Assembly (NCBI GenBank): GCA_045532175.1
Contig: JAZSFK010000043.1
Span: 62,001 to 126,000 of the forward strand
Reading direction: 5' to 3'
DNA length: 64,000 nt
Source: Fimenecus sp045532175
Lineage (GTDB): Bacteria; Bacillota; Clostridia; Oscillospirales; Acutalibacteraceae
Position 1 is the stretch's first letter, and each line of letters begins with the position of its first letter. Both the position numbers and the translations under genes were made by a program. Below the pieces are notes generated by a model, which worked only from the letters and a program-made list of their open reading frames with translations, was not told where the DNA came from and did not search any database. Of this stretch, positions 51,355 to 59,802 are shown one piece after another.

Positions 51355-52059
51355 TTATACAATCCACTTATATCCCATACCCCAAATTGTAGTCAGATGT
51401 TTGGGCTGGGAAGGTTCATCCTCCACTTTATTTCTTAATCTGTGAATATTAACGTCAACTACCTTTTCATCGCCGAAATATGAATCTCCCCAAACGTACT
51501 TTAAGATATCACTTCTGTCAAGAGCGATATTAGGATTAGTAAAAAAGTATTCAATAATCTGAAACTCCATTTGAGTCAAATCTATTGGAATATTATTTTT
51601 AGTGAGTGTATGACTTCTTAAATCCAAAACGAACTCATTAAGTACAATTGAATTATCATTGGTCTTATCTTTCTCGCTTTCATAAGTCAGTGATACACGT
51701 CTATATACAGCATCAATTCTTGCCATAAGTTCAGATGGTGAAAAGGGCTTGGTGACATAATCGTCAGCACCTACCATAAGGCCTGTAATTTTATCCATCT
51801 CTTGAGTTCTTGCTGTCAACATAACAATGCCTATTCTTTTACTCTTATCACGAATGTACTTACACACCTCAAGTCCATCTATAATAGGCATATTTATATC
51901 AAGAATGACAATATCAATTTTATCACTATTCTCGTTATAAATTGTTATAGCATCCTCCCCATTTTCTGCTTCAAAAACCTCATAACCATTTCGTTTTAGG
52001 TTTATAACAACAAAATCTCTGATTGATGCTTCATCTTCTGCAATTAATACATACTTCAT
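51355..52059 (-). CDS. OmpR/PhoB-family response regulator
   Basis: 234 residues: a receiver domain with acidic pocket and phospho-acceptor Asp54 in VILDINMPIIDG, the conserved Lys in YVTKPFSPSEL, and a C-terminal winged helix with VVDVNIHRLRNKVE and TIWGMGYKW. It partners the kinase that follows. Target genes are not known. Confidence 0.94.
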   Translation of the reverse strand: MKYVLIAEDEASIRDFVVINLKRNGYEVFEAENGEDAITIYNENSDKIDIVILDINMPIIDGLEVCKYIRDKSKRIGIVMLTARTQEMDKITGLMVGADDYVTKPFSPSELMARIDAVYRRVSLTYESEKDKTNDNSIVLNEFVLDLRSHTLTKNNIPIDLTQMEFQIIEYFFTNPNIALDRSDILKYVWGDSYFGDEKVVDVNIHRLRNKVEDEPSQPKHLTTIWGMGYKWIV

Positions 52060-52071
52060 ATTAAATACCTT

Positions 52072-53442
52072 CTATATAATAATAAAGTTATCGCTGATAT
52101 ATTCACTATATTCTTTTCTTATGTCGCTATTAGAAAACTTACACCCATATACATAGGTTTCATTTTCCATAAACTTGTAATAATCGAGATTATCACTTTC
52201 CCAGTTCTTTGTATAAAAAGCTTTTATGGTAAAAAGTTTATCACCATATTTTCCTGAGTTATTAACTTCATAAAAAGTCAATGTATCATCATTATAATTA
52301 TAAATTGCTGTAAGGCCTTCATTAAACTCTTCTGAAATAATAAACATATACTTAAAAGTACTGTTATATACGCATTTTTTATCGGTAATTAGCCTTGAAT
52401 GATTTAGTTCATTCCAAACTGTAAGATTTAGCGTACTTGTTTCATTAGTTTCCTTGGCAATAATTTTTGAATGTGGTAACATCTCAAGTGTAGGGATTTC
52501 AACGACTCCATCTCTATCAATATCACAGGAAAATGATTTTGTATCTCTTAAAGTATTTGGCTGTGTAGATTGATTTTGTACATAAAGCGGAAGAGTAATG
52601 TCAAACGAATCATGTGATATGTTTACAACTTCGGTAATAACACCATTTTCGCTAATTGTTCCGTCCACAAAAATCCTCGTTACAAATTCACCGCTTTCAA
52701 TAACAGAATCAGAAACAATATTATACACATCAAGCATACCGGTTAAAGAAACGACATGGTCATTAACTACTGAATAATTCTCATCAAAACTTAATATTCG
52801 CCCGGATGTTTTCTTTTCTAAATCAGTAAGGCTTATGTTTATTAAGAATAAATCCATTGATTTATCCGCATTAAAATCTTCAATATAATAATTTGAATAC
52901 AGTTCACTTCTTAAAAGAGAGGTTGATACTTCATTATAATTATATATAGAAAGTAATCTGCTACCGATAGAACTAAACTCCGGTAAATTAGTTAAATCTG
53001 AGTTATCAACAGGTTTCCAACTCAAAAGAATTTCACAAGTATTATCGCCGTTGAAATCGGCAAATGAAATCTCGTATATTTCTTCACTTTTGCCTTTAAT
53101 TTTTGAAACAAAATTCCATTCTTCATTTACTTTTTTAAAGATATTGACACAAGCCATATTATCTTCAACTAAATCTGAGTAAAAAACAAATGCTTCTTCA
53201 ACGCCGTCGTTATTAAGGTCATAGTAAAGATAGGACGAAGTATATTCTCCATCCAGAGGATTCTTCATAACAATGCCGTCGCTGCCGGATACGGTTTTTT
53301 CAAACGCGCTTTGTAACAAACTGCTTTCACCGCTGAGCTTTGGCGGACGCATTAAACTATCAATCGATTTAATATTGTAGATTCCCAATATGAGTGACAT
53401 ACAAACGATTACTATTAAAAATGCAACAACGATTTTTTTCAT
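52072..53442 (-). CDS. Membrane-anchored FG-GAP/VCBS-like protein
   Basis: 456 residues. An N-terminal hydrophobic helix (about 4-25) anchors an outside domain with several D-x-N-x-D-G-type loops (DLNNDGVEEAF, DFNGDNTCEIL, DFNADKSMDLF) typical of FG-GAP or VCBS repeat propellers, which bind calcium or ligands. It sits between cdaR and the response regulator with a 12-base gap, so it is a possible accessory part of the two-component system. No activity is predicted. Confidence 0.7.
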   Translation of the reverse strand: MKKIVVAFLIVIVCMSLILGIYNIKSIDSLMRPPKLSGESSLLQSAFEKTVSGSDGIVMKNPLDGEYTSSYLYYDLNNDGVEEAFVFYSDLVEDNMACVNIFKKVNEEWNFVSKIKGKSEEIYEISFADFNGDNTCEILLSWKPVDNSDLTNLPEFSSIGSRLLSIYNYNEVSTSLLRSELYSNYYIEDFNADKSMDLFLINISLTDLEKKTSGRILSFDENYSVVNDHVVSLTGMLDVYNIVSDSVIESGEFVTRIFVDGTISENGVITEVVNISHDSFDITLPLYVQNQSTQPNTLRDTKSFSCDIDRDGVVEIPTLEMLPHSKIIAKETNETSTLNLTVWNELNHSRLITDKKCVYNSTFKYMFIISEEFNEGLTAIYNYNDDTLTFYEVNNSGKYGDKLFTIKAFYTKNWESDNLDYYKFMENETYVYGCKFSNSDIRKEYSEYISDNFIII

Positions 53443-53465
53443 TTATATATCACTCCAAACTATTA

Positions 53466-54758
53466 TTAATTGACTACAACATTTAAGTTGCATTCGCCCA
53501 CTGCCCAACACTTCTTATTTGAAGATATTGTTACTGTGCCTTTTAAAACTTTAGTATCTGTCGTAACTGCCTGTTTAGAAACATCTACTACAATATACAC
53601 ATCACTACCTGTAACCGATTCTATGGAATTAACATCACCAATTAAGGTTACAGATTTACTTGCATCTGTTGCAAAACTAATATTATGATTTGTATTGTTG
53701 TTCTTGATAGAAATGTTTGAACTTGGTACGCTAACGGTTTTTGTCACCATTTGTGATGCATCAACGGTTACACTGAAAGAATCAATTGTATCATCAAAAA
53801 TTTCATAAGACTTAGTTGAAGCAACATCAATTTGATATATATTCTTTTTATTATAAATATCCGCAAAATCAATAACTGCTACAACATAATTCTCGGTTGT
53901 AGAAATATCCTCGACAGGCACGGCAGCCTTCACTGTTGAAGGATAAACCTGAAACGGAAGTGTATTGTTTATAAGATATGCCGGAGCATTCTTAAACTCA
54001 ATTACTGTTGGTAATGTTACAATTTTTAAAACAGGAAGTGTAACGGTAACGTTAGTCTCGTTAAATGTCAATAAAGATTTATCAATATCAGCATTGTCAC
54101 TTGTTTTTATTGAAATTTCAACATCCTTATTAGTTGACTGTGTCAAGACACTATCAATAACTACATCTGCGTTTACAGCTTCAATTTTATTTACAACTGA
54201 TGCAGGTCCACTTATTGTCAGTTTATCGGATGAAAGATACGGAGTACCAAGTTTATGGTTTTCAGGAACAATATTATCAATTCTTGAAATAACATTAACC
54301 GATATTGGCATCTCTATTTCTTGAAATTTATCAAAGAAAACATCTATCGAATCATAAGAATAATTTGTAATAGTATAATCCGCGTTTGATTCGTTAGCAG
54401 AAACATATATCTTCAAATTTGATTGGCCGCTTCCGACAACAGAATCTGTATTAGCTACAGCAGTAAAGTCCTCCGCCTCAAGTGATGACACGATGTATTT
54501 TTTACCTGTCACAGTAATATCAACAGTAAACTCGGATTGACCAAAAATCTGCAAACCCATTTTTTCCGGAATGCTGTCTTCATAACGGATTTTAACGGGT
54601 ACATCCTTTATAACACGCTGGTCTTGCGGACTTTGCTCTATAGCAACCCACATCCACAAAACAAAAGCAATTATAAACGAACAAACAATAAGAAATCTGT
54701 TATTAGATAACAAAGCAGAAAGTGAATATTTAATTTTCATCTTGTCTTTTTTATTCAT
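53466..54758 (-). CDS. cdaR: YbbR-domain regulator CdaR
   Basis: 430 residues: a transmembrane helix (about 22-44) followed by four YbbR-like beta domains outside the cell. In Firmicutes CdaR binds CdaA at the membrane and modulates c-di-AMP synthesis. It overlaps cdaA by 4 bases. The glmM gene that often follows is replaced by an FG-GAP-like protein. Confidence 0.9.
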   Translation of the reverse strand: MNKKDKMKIKYSLSALLSNNRFLIVCSFIIAFVLWMWVAIEQSPQDQRVIKDVPVKIRYEDSIPEKMGLQIFGQSEFTVDITVTGKKYIVSSLEAEDFTAVANTDSVVGSGQSNLKIYVSANESNADYTITNYSYDSIDVFFDKFQEIEMPISVNVISRIDNIVPENHKLGTPYLSSDKLTISGPASVVNKIEAVNADVVIDSVLTQSTNKDVEISIKTSDNADIDKSLLTFNETNVTVTLPVLKIVTLPTVIEFKNAPAYLINNTLPFQVYPSTVKAAVPVEDISTTENYVVAVIDFADIYNKKNIYQIDVASTKSYEIFDDTIDSFSVTVDASQMVTKTVSVPSSNISIKNNNTNHNISFATDASKSVTLIGDVNSIESVTGSDVYIVVDVSKQAVTTDTKVLKGTVTISSNKKCWAVGECNLNVVVN

Positions 54759-55630
54759 TTCAACTTACCTCTAAAAATTCTTTGCTTTACACGAGTGTTT
54801 TTGTTATTGGATTTAATCAATTCCCTAATAAGAATATCTCTTAAATCTCCATCTGAAACTCCGCGTTTGAGTTTACCTTTTTTAGCTATTGAAATTGTTC
54901 CTGTCTCCTCAGAAACAACAACCACAAGTGCATCGCTATTTTCACTCATACCGATTGCAGCACGGTGCCTTGTTCCTAAATCACTGCTCAAAAGCTGATA
55001 GCCTGTAAGAGGAAGTATGCATCCTGCTGAAACAACACGTCCCTCCTTGATTATTGTTGCACCATCATGCATAGGTGCTTTTGGGAAGAAAATATTACAC
55101 AAGAGTTCTGATGTAACAGATGCATCAAGATATGTACCGGTTTTTGCTATCTCACCCAGTTTTGTCTCTTTTTCAAATACAATAAGTGCACCTATCTTCT
55201 TGTCACTCATTTCTTTGCATGACTTACAAACAGCATTGATGGCGGTTTTAATAGTTTTTTCAGCCTCAGTATTATCTTTATTCTTCAAATTCAGTATATT
55301 GATATTTGATACAGAGCTACGTCCTACACTCTCAAGTGCGTGTCGAATTTCAGGTGAGAAAATAATAACAAGAATAATCAAAAGATTGCTGAAAACAAGG
55401 CTTAATATATACTTGCTCGTTTCCATATTAAGAATTGAAACAAAGAAATAAACTACTGCAAGGAGAATTACACCTTTTGCCAATTGAATAGCTCTTGTTT
55501 CACGGATAAGCTTAATCGCGCTGTAAATAACAAATGCAACGAGAACAACATCAAGCAGGTCGCCAACAGTGTTAAATGAAATTATAGCACGTTTAATTTG
55601 TTCGAGAAACTCGCTTAAACTTTCAAACAT
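54755..55630 (-). CDS. cdaA: Diadenylate cyclase CdaA
   Basis: Membrane enzyme that makes c-di-AMP from two ATP. Three N-terminal transmembrane helices (about 20-100) precede the DAC domain with the conserved MHDGATII and GTRHRAAIG segments. ATG 55630 is preferred because the N-terminus then matches the family and the promoter and leader repeat lie upstream; a longer frame upstream exists. This gives 291 aa. It is the first gene of the 25-kb block. Confidence 0.93.
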   Translation of the reverse strand: MFESLSEFLEQIKRAIISFNTVGDLLDVVLVAFVIYSAIKLIRETRAIQLAKGVILLAVVYFFVSILNMETSKYILSLVFSNLLIILVIIFSPEIRHALESVGRSSVSNINILNLKNKDNTEAEKTIKTAINAVCKSCKEMSDKKIGALIVFEKETKLGEIAKTGTYLDASVTSELLCNIFFPKAPMHDGATIIKEGRVVSAGCILPLTGYQLLSSDLGTRHRAAIGMSENSDALVVVVSEETGTISIAKKGKLKRGVSDGDLRDILIRELIKSNNKNTRVKQRIFRGKLK

Positions 55631-55656
55631 AATTTTCACACTCTTTTCACAAAAAA

Positions 55657-55731
55657 ATACAATATACTGCAAAAATATCCGTAATTCAAACATCTACATA
55701 TACAGATACACATATTCACAGTATATTGTAT
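55657..55731 (-). promoter_or_regulatory. Promoter region of cdaA with long inverted repeat
   Basis: A perfect 13-bp inverted repeat, ATACAATATACTG (55657-55669) and CAGTATATTGTAT (55719-55731), with a 49-base spacer. A promoter reads on the minus strand, -35 TTGAAT (55689-55684) and -10 TATATT (55666-55661) with a 17-base spacer, the -10 lying inside one arm. The repeat may bind a regulator. Confidence 0.6.
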
Positions 55732-55742
55732 CACAAGTAAAT

Positions 55743-56879
55743 TCATTTTGCAATTTTAATTAATGAATTTATTGTAAATTCTATTTGGTTTTTTTTCGTA
55801 AATACTGACGGTGAAATTCTTACACACCCTGTATTCTCCGTTCCAAACTTCTTATGCGCCAATGGGGCACAATGAAGCCCTGCTCTTACGCAAATTCCGT
55901 TATCGGCTAACATTCCGGAAACTTTATCACTGTTAATATCCTTAATATTAAACGACAAAATAGGAACAGAATCCCGACAATTGCTGTAATCGCCTGAATA
56001 CAATGTTATATTTCTATTGTTCGATATACCATTGTACAGATATCGCATAAGATGCCGTTCGTGATTAAATATTTTATTTATACCGATTCCCTCAATGAAA
56101 TCTAATGCAGATGACAAGCCTATAATTCCCGGAATATTGGGCGTACCGCTTTCTAACCGGTCAGGCATAAAATCAGGTTGTTTGTAGTTTAACGAATTAC
56201 TGCCTGTACCACCCTCGATTATTGTATCCAAGTCAATATTATCATTCAAAACAAGCAATCCTATACCACTCGGACCATACAATCCTTTGTGACCCGCACA
56301 ACACAGAATATCGATGTTGTCCCTTTTTAAATCAATCTTTTTTATTCCCGCAACCTGTGCTCCATCCAAGATAAATTTTAATCCGTGCTTATGTGCTAAA
56401 TCACCTAATAGTTGATAAGGCGTAATCATACCAAACACATTAGATGCACCGGTACATACAATTGCAATCGTATTTGAGTTTACACACTTCTCAAAATTCT
56501 TTAAGGTCTTAAAAGCATCTCTATCCGTTTTTGCAATAGTATAATCACATATACCTTTTGCTTTCAGTGTCTCTAACGGACGGAGAACAGCATTATGCTC
56601 CAAATCTGATATGATAAAATGACTGCCTCTTTTTGCTAATCCCTTAATCGCCATATTTAACGACATAGTACAATTGTGCGTAAAAACCACTTTTTCATTC
56701 TTTACGTTAAACAGTCTTGCTACCTTTTCCCTACATTCATGAACCTTCTCTGTTGTTTCTATTGCCATCCTATAGCTACTTCTACCATAATTACCATAGC
56801 TTAATACAGCCTCATTTACTGCATCAACAACACACCTTGGTTTTGGAAACGAAGTGGCACAGTTATCGAGATAAATCAT
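55743..56879 (-). CDS. Cysteine desulfurase family PLP enzyme
   Basis: 378 residues of the class V aminotransferase fold (SufS/CsdA-like). The PLP lysine is Lys198 in CAGHKGLYGPSG, and the persulfide-forming cysteine is in RAGLHCAPLAH near residue 340. The start overlaps the DUF3343 gene by 4 bases. Together they resemble pairs proposed to pass sulfur or selenium to a small carrier. A scaffold or iron-sulfur assembly gene is not present. Confidence 0.85.
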   Translation of the reverse strand: MIYLDNCATSFPKPRCVVDAVNEAVLSYGNYGRSSYRMAIETTEKVHECREKVARLFNVKNEKVVFTHNCTMSLNMAIKGLAKRGSHFIISDLEHNAVLRPLETLKAKGICDYTIAKTDRDAFKTLKNFEKCVNSNTIAIVCTGASNVFGMITPYQLLGDLAHKHGLKFILDGAQVAGIKKIDLKRDNIDILCCAGHKGLYGPSGIGLLVLNDNIDLDTIIEGGTGSNSLNYKQPDFMPDRLESGTPNIPGIIGLSSALDFIEGIGINKIFNHERHLMRYLYNGISNNRNITLYSGDYSNCRDSVPILSFNIKDINSDKVSGMLADNGICVRAGLHCAPLAHKKFGTENTGCVRISPSVFTKKNQIEFTINSLIKIAK

Positions 56880-57094
56880 ATATAATCATATCCAATAAGC
56901 TTAATATTGTTAATTTTCAGTATTTTAATATATTTGTCTATATCACCAAAAGCCATAATGAAATAACCACAGCCTTCATTGTTTTTAGGATTAGTACTTT
57001 TCCCGATTGTAACTCGTCCTCCGTTTTTCTCGATAATACTCTTTGCATTTAAGGCGTGGGTTACAGAGGAAAATTTAATCTTTGCTCTATTCAT
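56876..57094 (-). CDS. DUF3343 putative Se/S carrier protein
   Basis: 72 residues starting at ATG 57094, which has a GAGGTG site 8 bases upstream. The segments FSSVTHALNAKSIIEKNG and EGCGYFIMAFG match DUF3343, a small TusA/YedF-associated family. The single cysteine in the EGCGY turn is suited to carry a persulfide. The coupling to a cysteine desulfurase supports a sulfur or selenium transfer role, which is inferred. Confidence 0.8.
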   Translation of the reverse strand: MNRAKIKFSSVTHALNAKSIIEKNGGRVTIGKSTNPKNNEGCGYFIMAFGDIDKYIKILKINNIKLIGYDYI

Positions 57095-57111
57095 AATAAA
57101 CACCTCAGTAT

Positions 57112-57140
57112 ATTTTATGACGAAGATAAAGTATTGACAA
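57112..57140 (-). promoter_or_regulatory. Promoter of the DUF3343/desulfurase pair
   Basis: Minus-strand -35 TTGTCA (57140-57135) and -10 TAAAAT (57117-57112) with a 17-base spacer. It starts just after the ispF terminator. Confidence 0.6.
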
Positions 57141-57142
57141 AA

Positions 57143-57165
57143 AAAGTCCGTCAATGACGGACTTT
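57143..57165 (-). terminator. Terminator after ispF
   Basis: A perfect 10-bp stem, AAAGTCCGTC / GACGGACTTT, with an AAT loop, 4 bases after the ispF stop, followed by a T-run on the minus strand. Confidence 0.85.
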
Positions 57166-57168
57166 AAA

Positions 57169-57663
57169 TCATATAAATTTAATTTTCTTTTCTTCAACAA
57201 GGCAAATACAATGTGCAGATATTCCTTCTTTCGCCCCTGTAAAGCCAAGCTTTTCCTCAGTAGTTGCTTTTACTGAAACATAACCAACATTTACACCTAG
57301 TGCAATCGCTATATTCTCTCTCATTTTATCAATATATGGTGCAAGCTTTGGTGCTTGTGCAATAACTGTCGCATCAATATTATTAATTTTAAAACCCTTC
57401 AGTTTTATAAGCTCAACTACCTTTTTCAGTAATTCCAGGCTGTCTGCATCCTTGAAGGCCATATCTGAATCAGGAAAATGCTTTCCTATGTCACCCAAAG
57501 CACACGCACCTAAAAGGGAATCCGATATTGCGTGAAGAAGCACATCGGCATCTGAATGACCTAAAAGACCAATGCCGTTATTCTCAATTTCAACTCCACC
57601 AAGAATAAGTTTTCTTCCTTCTACAAGTTTATGAACGTCGTATCCGTGACCAATTCGTAACAT
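57169..57663 (-). CDS. ispF: 2-C-methyl-D-erythritol 2,4-cyclodiphosphate synthase
   Basis: Makes the cyclic intermediate of the MEP isoprenoid pathway. It begins RIGHGYDVHKL with the zinc ligands and has HSDADVLLHAISD (near 40) and the FPDSD segment. ATG 57663 is preferred to ATG 57669 because GGGGAG lies too close to the latter. This gives 164 aa. It is coupled to ispD. Confidence 0.95.
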   Translation of the reverse strand: MLRIGHGYDVHKLVEGRKLILGGVEIENNGIGLLGHSDADVLLHAISDSLLGACALGDIGKHFPDSDMAFKDADSLELLKKVVELIKLKGFKINNIDATVIAQAPKLAPYIDKMRENIAIALGVNVGYVSVKATTEEKLGFTGAKEGISAHCICLVEEKKIKFI

Positions 57664-57665
57664 AT

Positions 57666-58376
57666 TCATTCTCCCCTTCTTTTAAGATAGTTTTCAGCAA
57701 TCTGAACATCTTCCGGTGTAGTAATCTTTATGTTTTCGTAATCACCATCAACAAATTTAACTGTTTGTCCAAAGGCTTCAATCAACATACAATCGTCAGT
57801 AAAATCCTTACTGTTTTCAACAGTATTAACTGCTTCTAAATACAGTGATTTATCAAAAATCTGCGGTGTTTGAATAAAACGAAGATATGCTCTGTCAGGT
57901 GTTGCAACTATATCATTATTATCATTAACCTGCTTAACAGTATCTTTAACTTTTACACCGGTTGCCGCAGCACCATAAGAAACTGCATACTCGAGTGTAT
58001 CAACAATCACCTTTTCAGTAACAAGTGGTCTTGCTCCATCGTGGATGGCTACAATGTCAGATTTATCAGATGTAGAAACTACACCGTTAAATACACTAAT
58101 CTGACGTGTTTCGCCACCTTTAACAATATTTGCAACCTTTTTAATACCATAAAAATCAACAAGTGACTTTACAGCATCAATATCGCTTTCACGGGTAACA
58201 ATTATGATTTCGTTTATCAAATCCAAACGGTCAAACACAGACAGTGTGTGGACAAGAACAGGGATACCGTTTATTTCAAGAAATTGCTTGTTCACTCCAC
58301 CCATTCTTGTTGAATTACCTGCCGAAACGATTACGGCAGAAACAAACATATTTTCTTTTTCCGTAATGTTTGACAT
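57666..58376 (-). CDS. ispD: 2-C-methyl-D-erythritol 4-phosphate cytidylyltransferase
   Basis: Second committed step of the MEP pathway; transfers CMP to MEP. The CTP-binding loop VSAGNSTRMGG is near residue 18, followed by HDGARPLV (near 110) and the TPQIFDKSLY segment (near 170). It has 236 aa. It lies 15 bases after an aminotransferase gene and just before ispF. Confidence 0.94.
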   Translation of the reverse strand: MSNITEKENMFVSAVIVSAGNSTRMGGVNKQFLEINGIPVLVHTLSVFDRLDLINEIIIVTRESDIDAVKSLVDFYGIKKVANIVKGGETRQISVFNGVVSTSDKSDIVAIHDGARPLVTEKVIVDTLEYAVSYGAAATGVKVKDTVKQVNDNNDIVATPDRAYLRFIQTPQIFDKSLYLEAVNTVENSKDFTDDCMLIEAFGQTVKFVDGDYENIKITTPEDVQIAENYLKRRGE

Positions 58377-58391
58377 TAAACTCTCCCCTTT

Positions 58392-59660
58392 TTATATCAA
58401 AGTTTCAACGGCAGCAAGTTTTGTACAAAGACAGAATACATCCATAGCCTTCCCTAAATCCTCAAGAGATGGGAATGTAGGTGCAATTCTGATGTTTTTA
58501 TCTTCAGGGTCAATACCATAAGGATACGTAGCACCTACGGTTGTAAGAACAAGTCCGGCACCTTTACAAAGTTCGCCAATACGCTTTGCACTGCAACCCA
58601 CACAATCAAAACTGATGAAGTATCCACCTTTTGCCTTAACCCATTTGCCAATACCTAAAGGTGCAATTTCTTTTTCAAGTTTATCAAGAACAAGCTGGAA
58701 TTTAGGAGCAATAATATTCGCGTGTTTTTCCATATGTGCTTTGATACCATCTACATTCTTAAAATACTTAACGTGACGAAGCTGATTTAATTTATCATAA
58801 CTGATTGTCTGGAAATTAAGTCTTTTCTTAATTTCTGCAATATTACTGTCAGACGCTGCAACAGCAGAAACACCTGCACCGGGAAATGAAATCTTTGATG
58901 TTGAGGTAAACTCAACAAAATAATCCTCTGTTCCGTATTCTTTACAGACGTCAAAAATATTCATAAGAACATCAGGTGTATCAGTTAACTCATGAATAAT
59001 GTAGGCATTGTCCCAAATAACTCTAAAATCCTTTGCAGCAGGTTTTAATGCGGCAAGAGCCTTTACTTTCGCATCACTATATGTTACCCCATTAGGATTT
59101 GAATATTTTGGTACGCAGAACATACCCTTAACCATTGGGTCCTTTACAAGTTCGGCAATTTTTTCAACATCAGGACCGGCTTCATCCATTTCAACAGAAA
59201 TCATTTCAATTCCAAAGAATTCTGTAATTGCAAAATGTCTGTCGTAACCGGGTGTGTTACAGATAAACTTAACCTTACCCTGTTTACTCCACGGTTCACA
59301 GCCTGCAACACCTAAAAACATACATTGATTAAGATAGTCATACATAAGATTAAGACTTGACGAACCACCAACAATTATATTTTTGCTTTCAACACCAAGT
59401 AAGTCTGCAAAAAGCTTTTTACATTCCGGAATACCATCCAAAACACCGTAGTTTCTGCAATCAAAGCCGTTTTCTGCTTTACTGTCCTCCACAGTTGTAA
59501 TAACATTCATCATATCCATTGTAATGTCAAGCTGGTCTGCACCCGGCTTACCTCGGGACATATCAAGTGAAAGTCCGAGATTCTTTATTTCTTCATATTT
59601 CTTTTCAAGTTCACCCTTAAGTGAAACGAGCTCTTCTCTACTCATTTTATTATAAAGCAT
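58392..59660 (-). CDS. Class I/II aminotransferase (aspartate aminotransferase-like, type Ic)
   Basis: 422 residues with PLP-enzyme landmarks: SLDMSRGKPGADQLD at the N-terminus, GGSSSLNLMYDYL (near 104), KYSNPNGVTYS (near 190), and a probable Schiff-base lysine in TSTSKISFPGAGVS (near 255). The N-terminus and the C-terminal RIAPTFPSLEDLGKA resemble the PF12897 group of aspartate aminotransferases. The substrate is likely aspartate but unproven. It is the first gene of the operon with ispD and ispF. Confidence 0.85.
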   Translation of the reverse strand: MLYNKMSREELVSLKGELEKKYEEIKNLGLSLDMSRGKPGADQLDITMDMMNVITTVEDSKAENGFDCRNYGVLDGIPECKKLFADLLGVESKNIIVGGSSSLNLMYDYLNQCMFLGVAGCEPWSKQGKVKFICNTPGYDRHFAITEFFGIEMISVEMDEAGPDVEKIAELVKDPMVKGMFCVPKYSNPNGVTYSDAKVKALAALKPAAKDFRVIWDNAYIIHELTDTPDVLMNIFDVCKEYGTEDYFVEFTSTSKISFPGAGVSAVAASDSNIAEIKKRLNFQTISYDKLNQLRHVKYFKNVDGIKAHMEKHANIIAPKFQLVLDKLEKEIAPLGIGKWVKAKGGYFISFDCVGCSAKRIGELCKGAGLVLTTVGATYPYGIDPEDKNIRIAPTFPSLEDLGKAMDVFCLCTKLAAVETLI

Positions 59661-59689
59661 AGAATACCCTCCAAATTAAATTTCGATAT

Positions 59690-59718
59690 ATTATATAGTA
59701 TCGTATTATATTTTGCAA
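59690..59718 (-). promoter_or_regulatory. Promoter of the aminotransferase-ispD-ispF operon
   Basis: Minus-strand -35 TTGCAA (59718-59713) and -10 TATAAT (59695-59690) with a 17-base spacer, about 30 bases before the start. A TTTGGAGGG ribosome site follows. Confidence 0.7.
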
Positions 59719-59802
59719 GTAATAATTTAAAAAACTGCATTTTCATCAAATTTCGTGTTTGAAAACGCCAAAATTTGAATATTACGACAATAAATTATTC
59801 AA

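Noticed and set aside
57134..57139. Plus-strand TTGACA near 57.13 kb
   Set aside because: It looks like a -35 box but no plus-strand gene or -10 follows; the minus-strand promoter of the DUF3343 gene explains the site.
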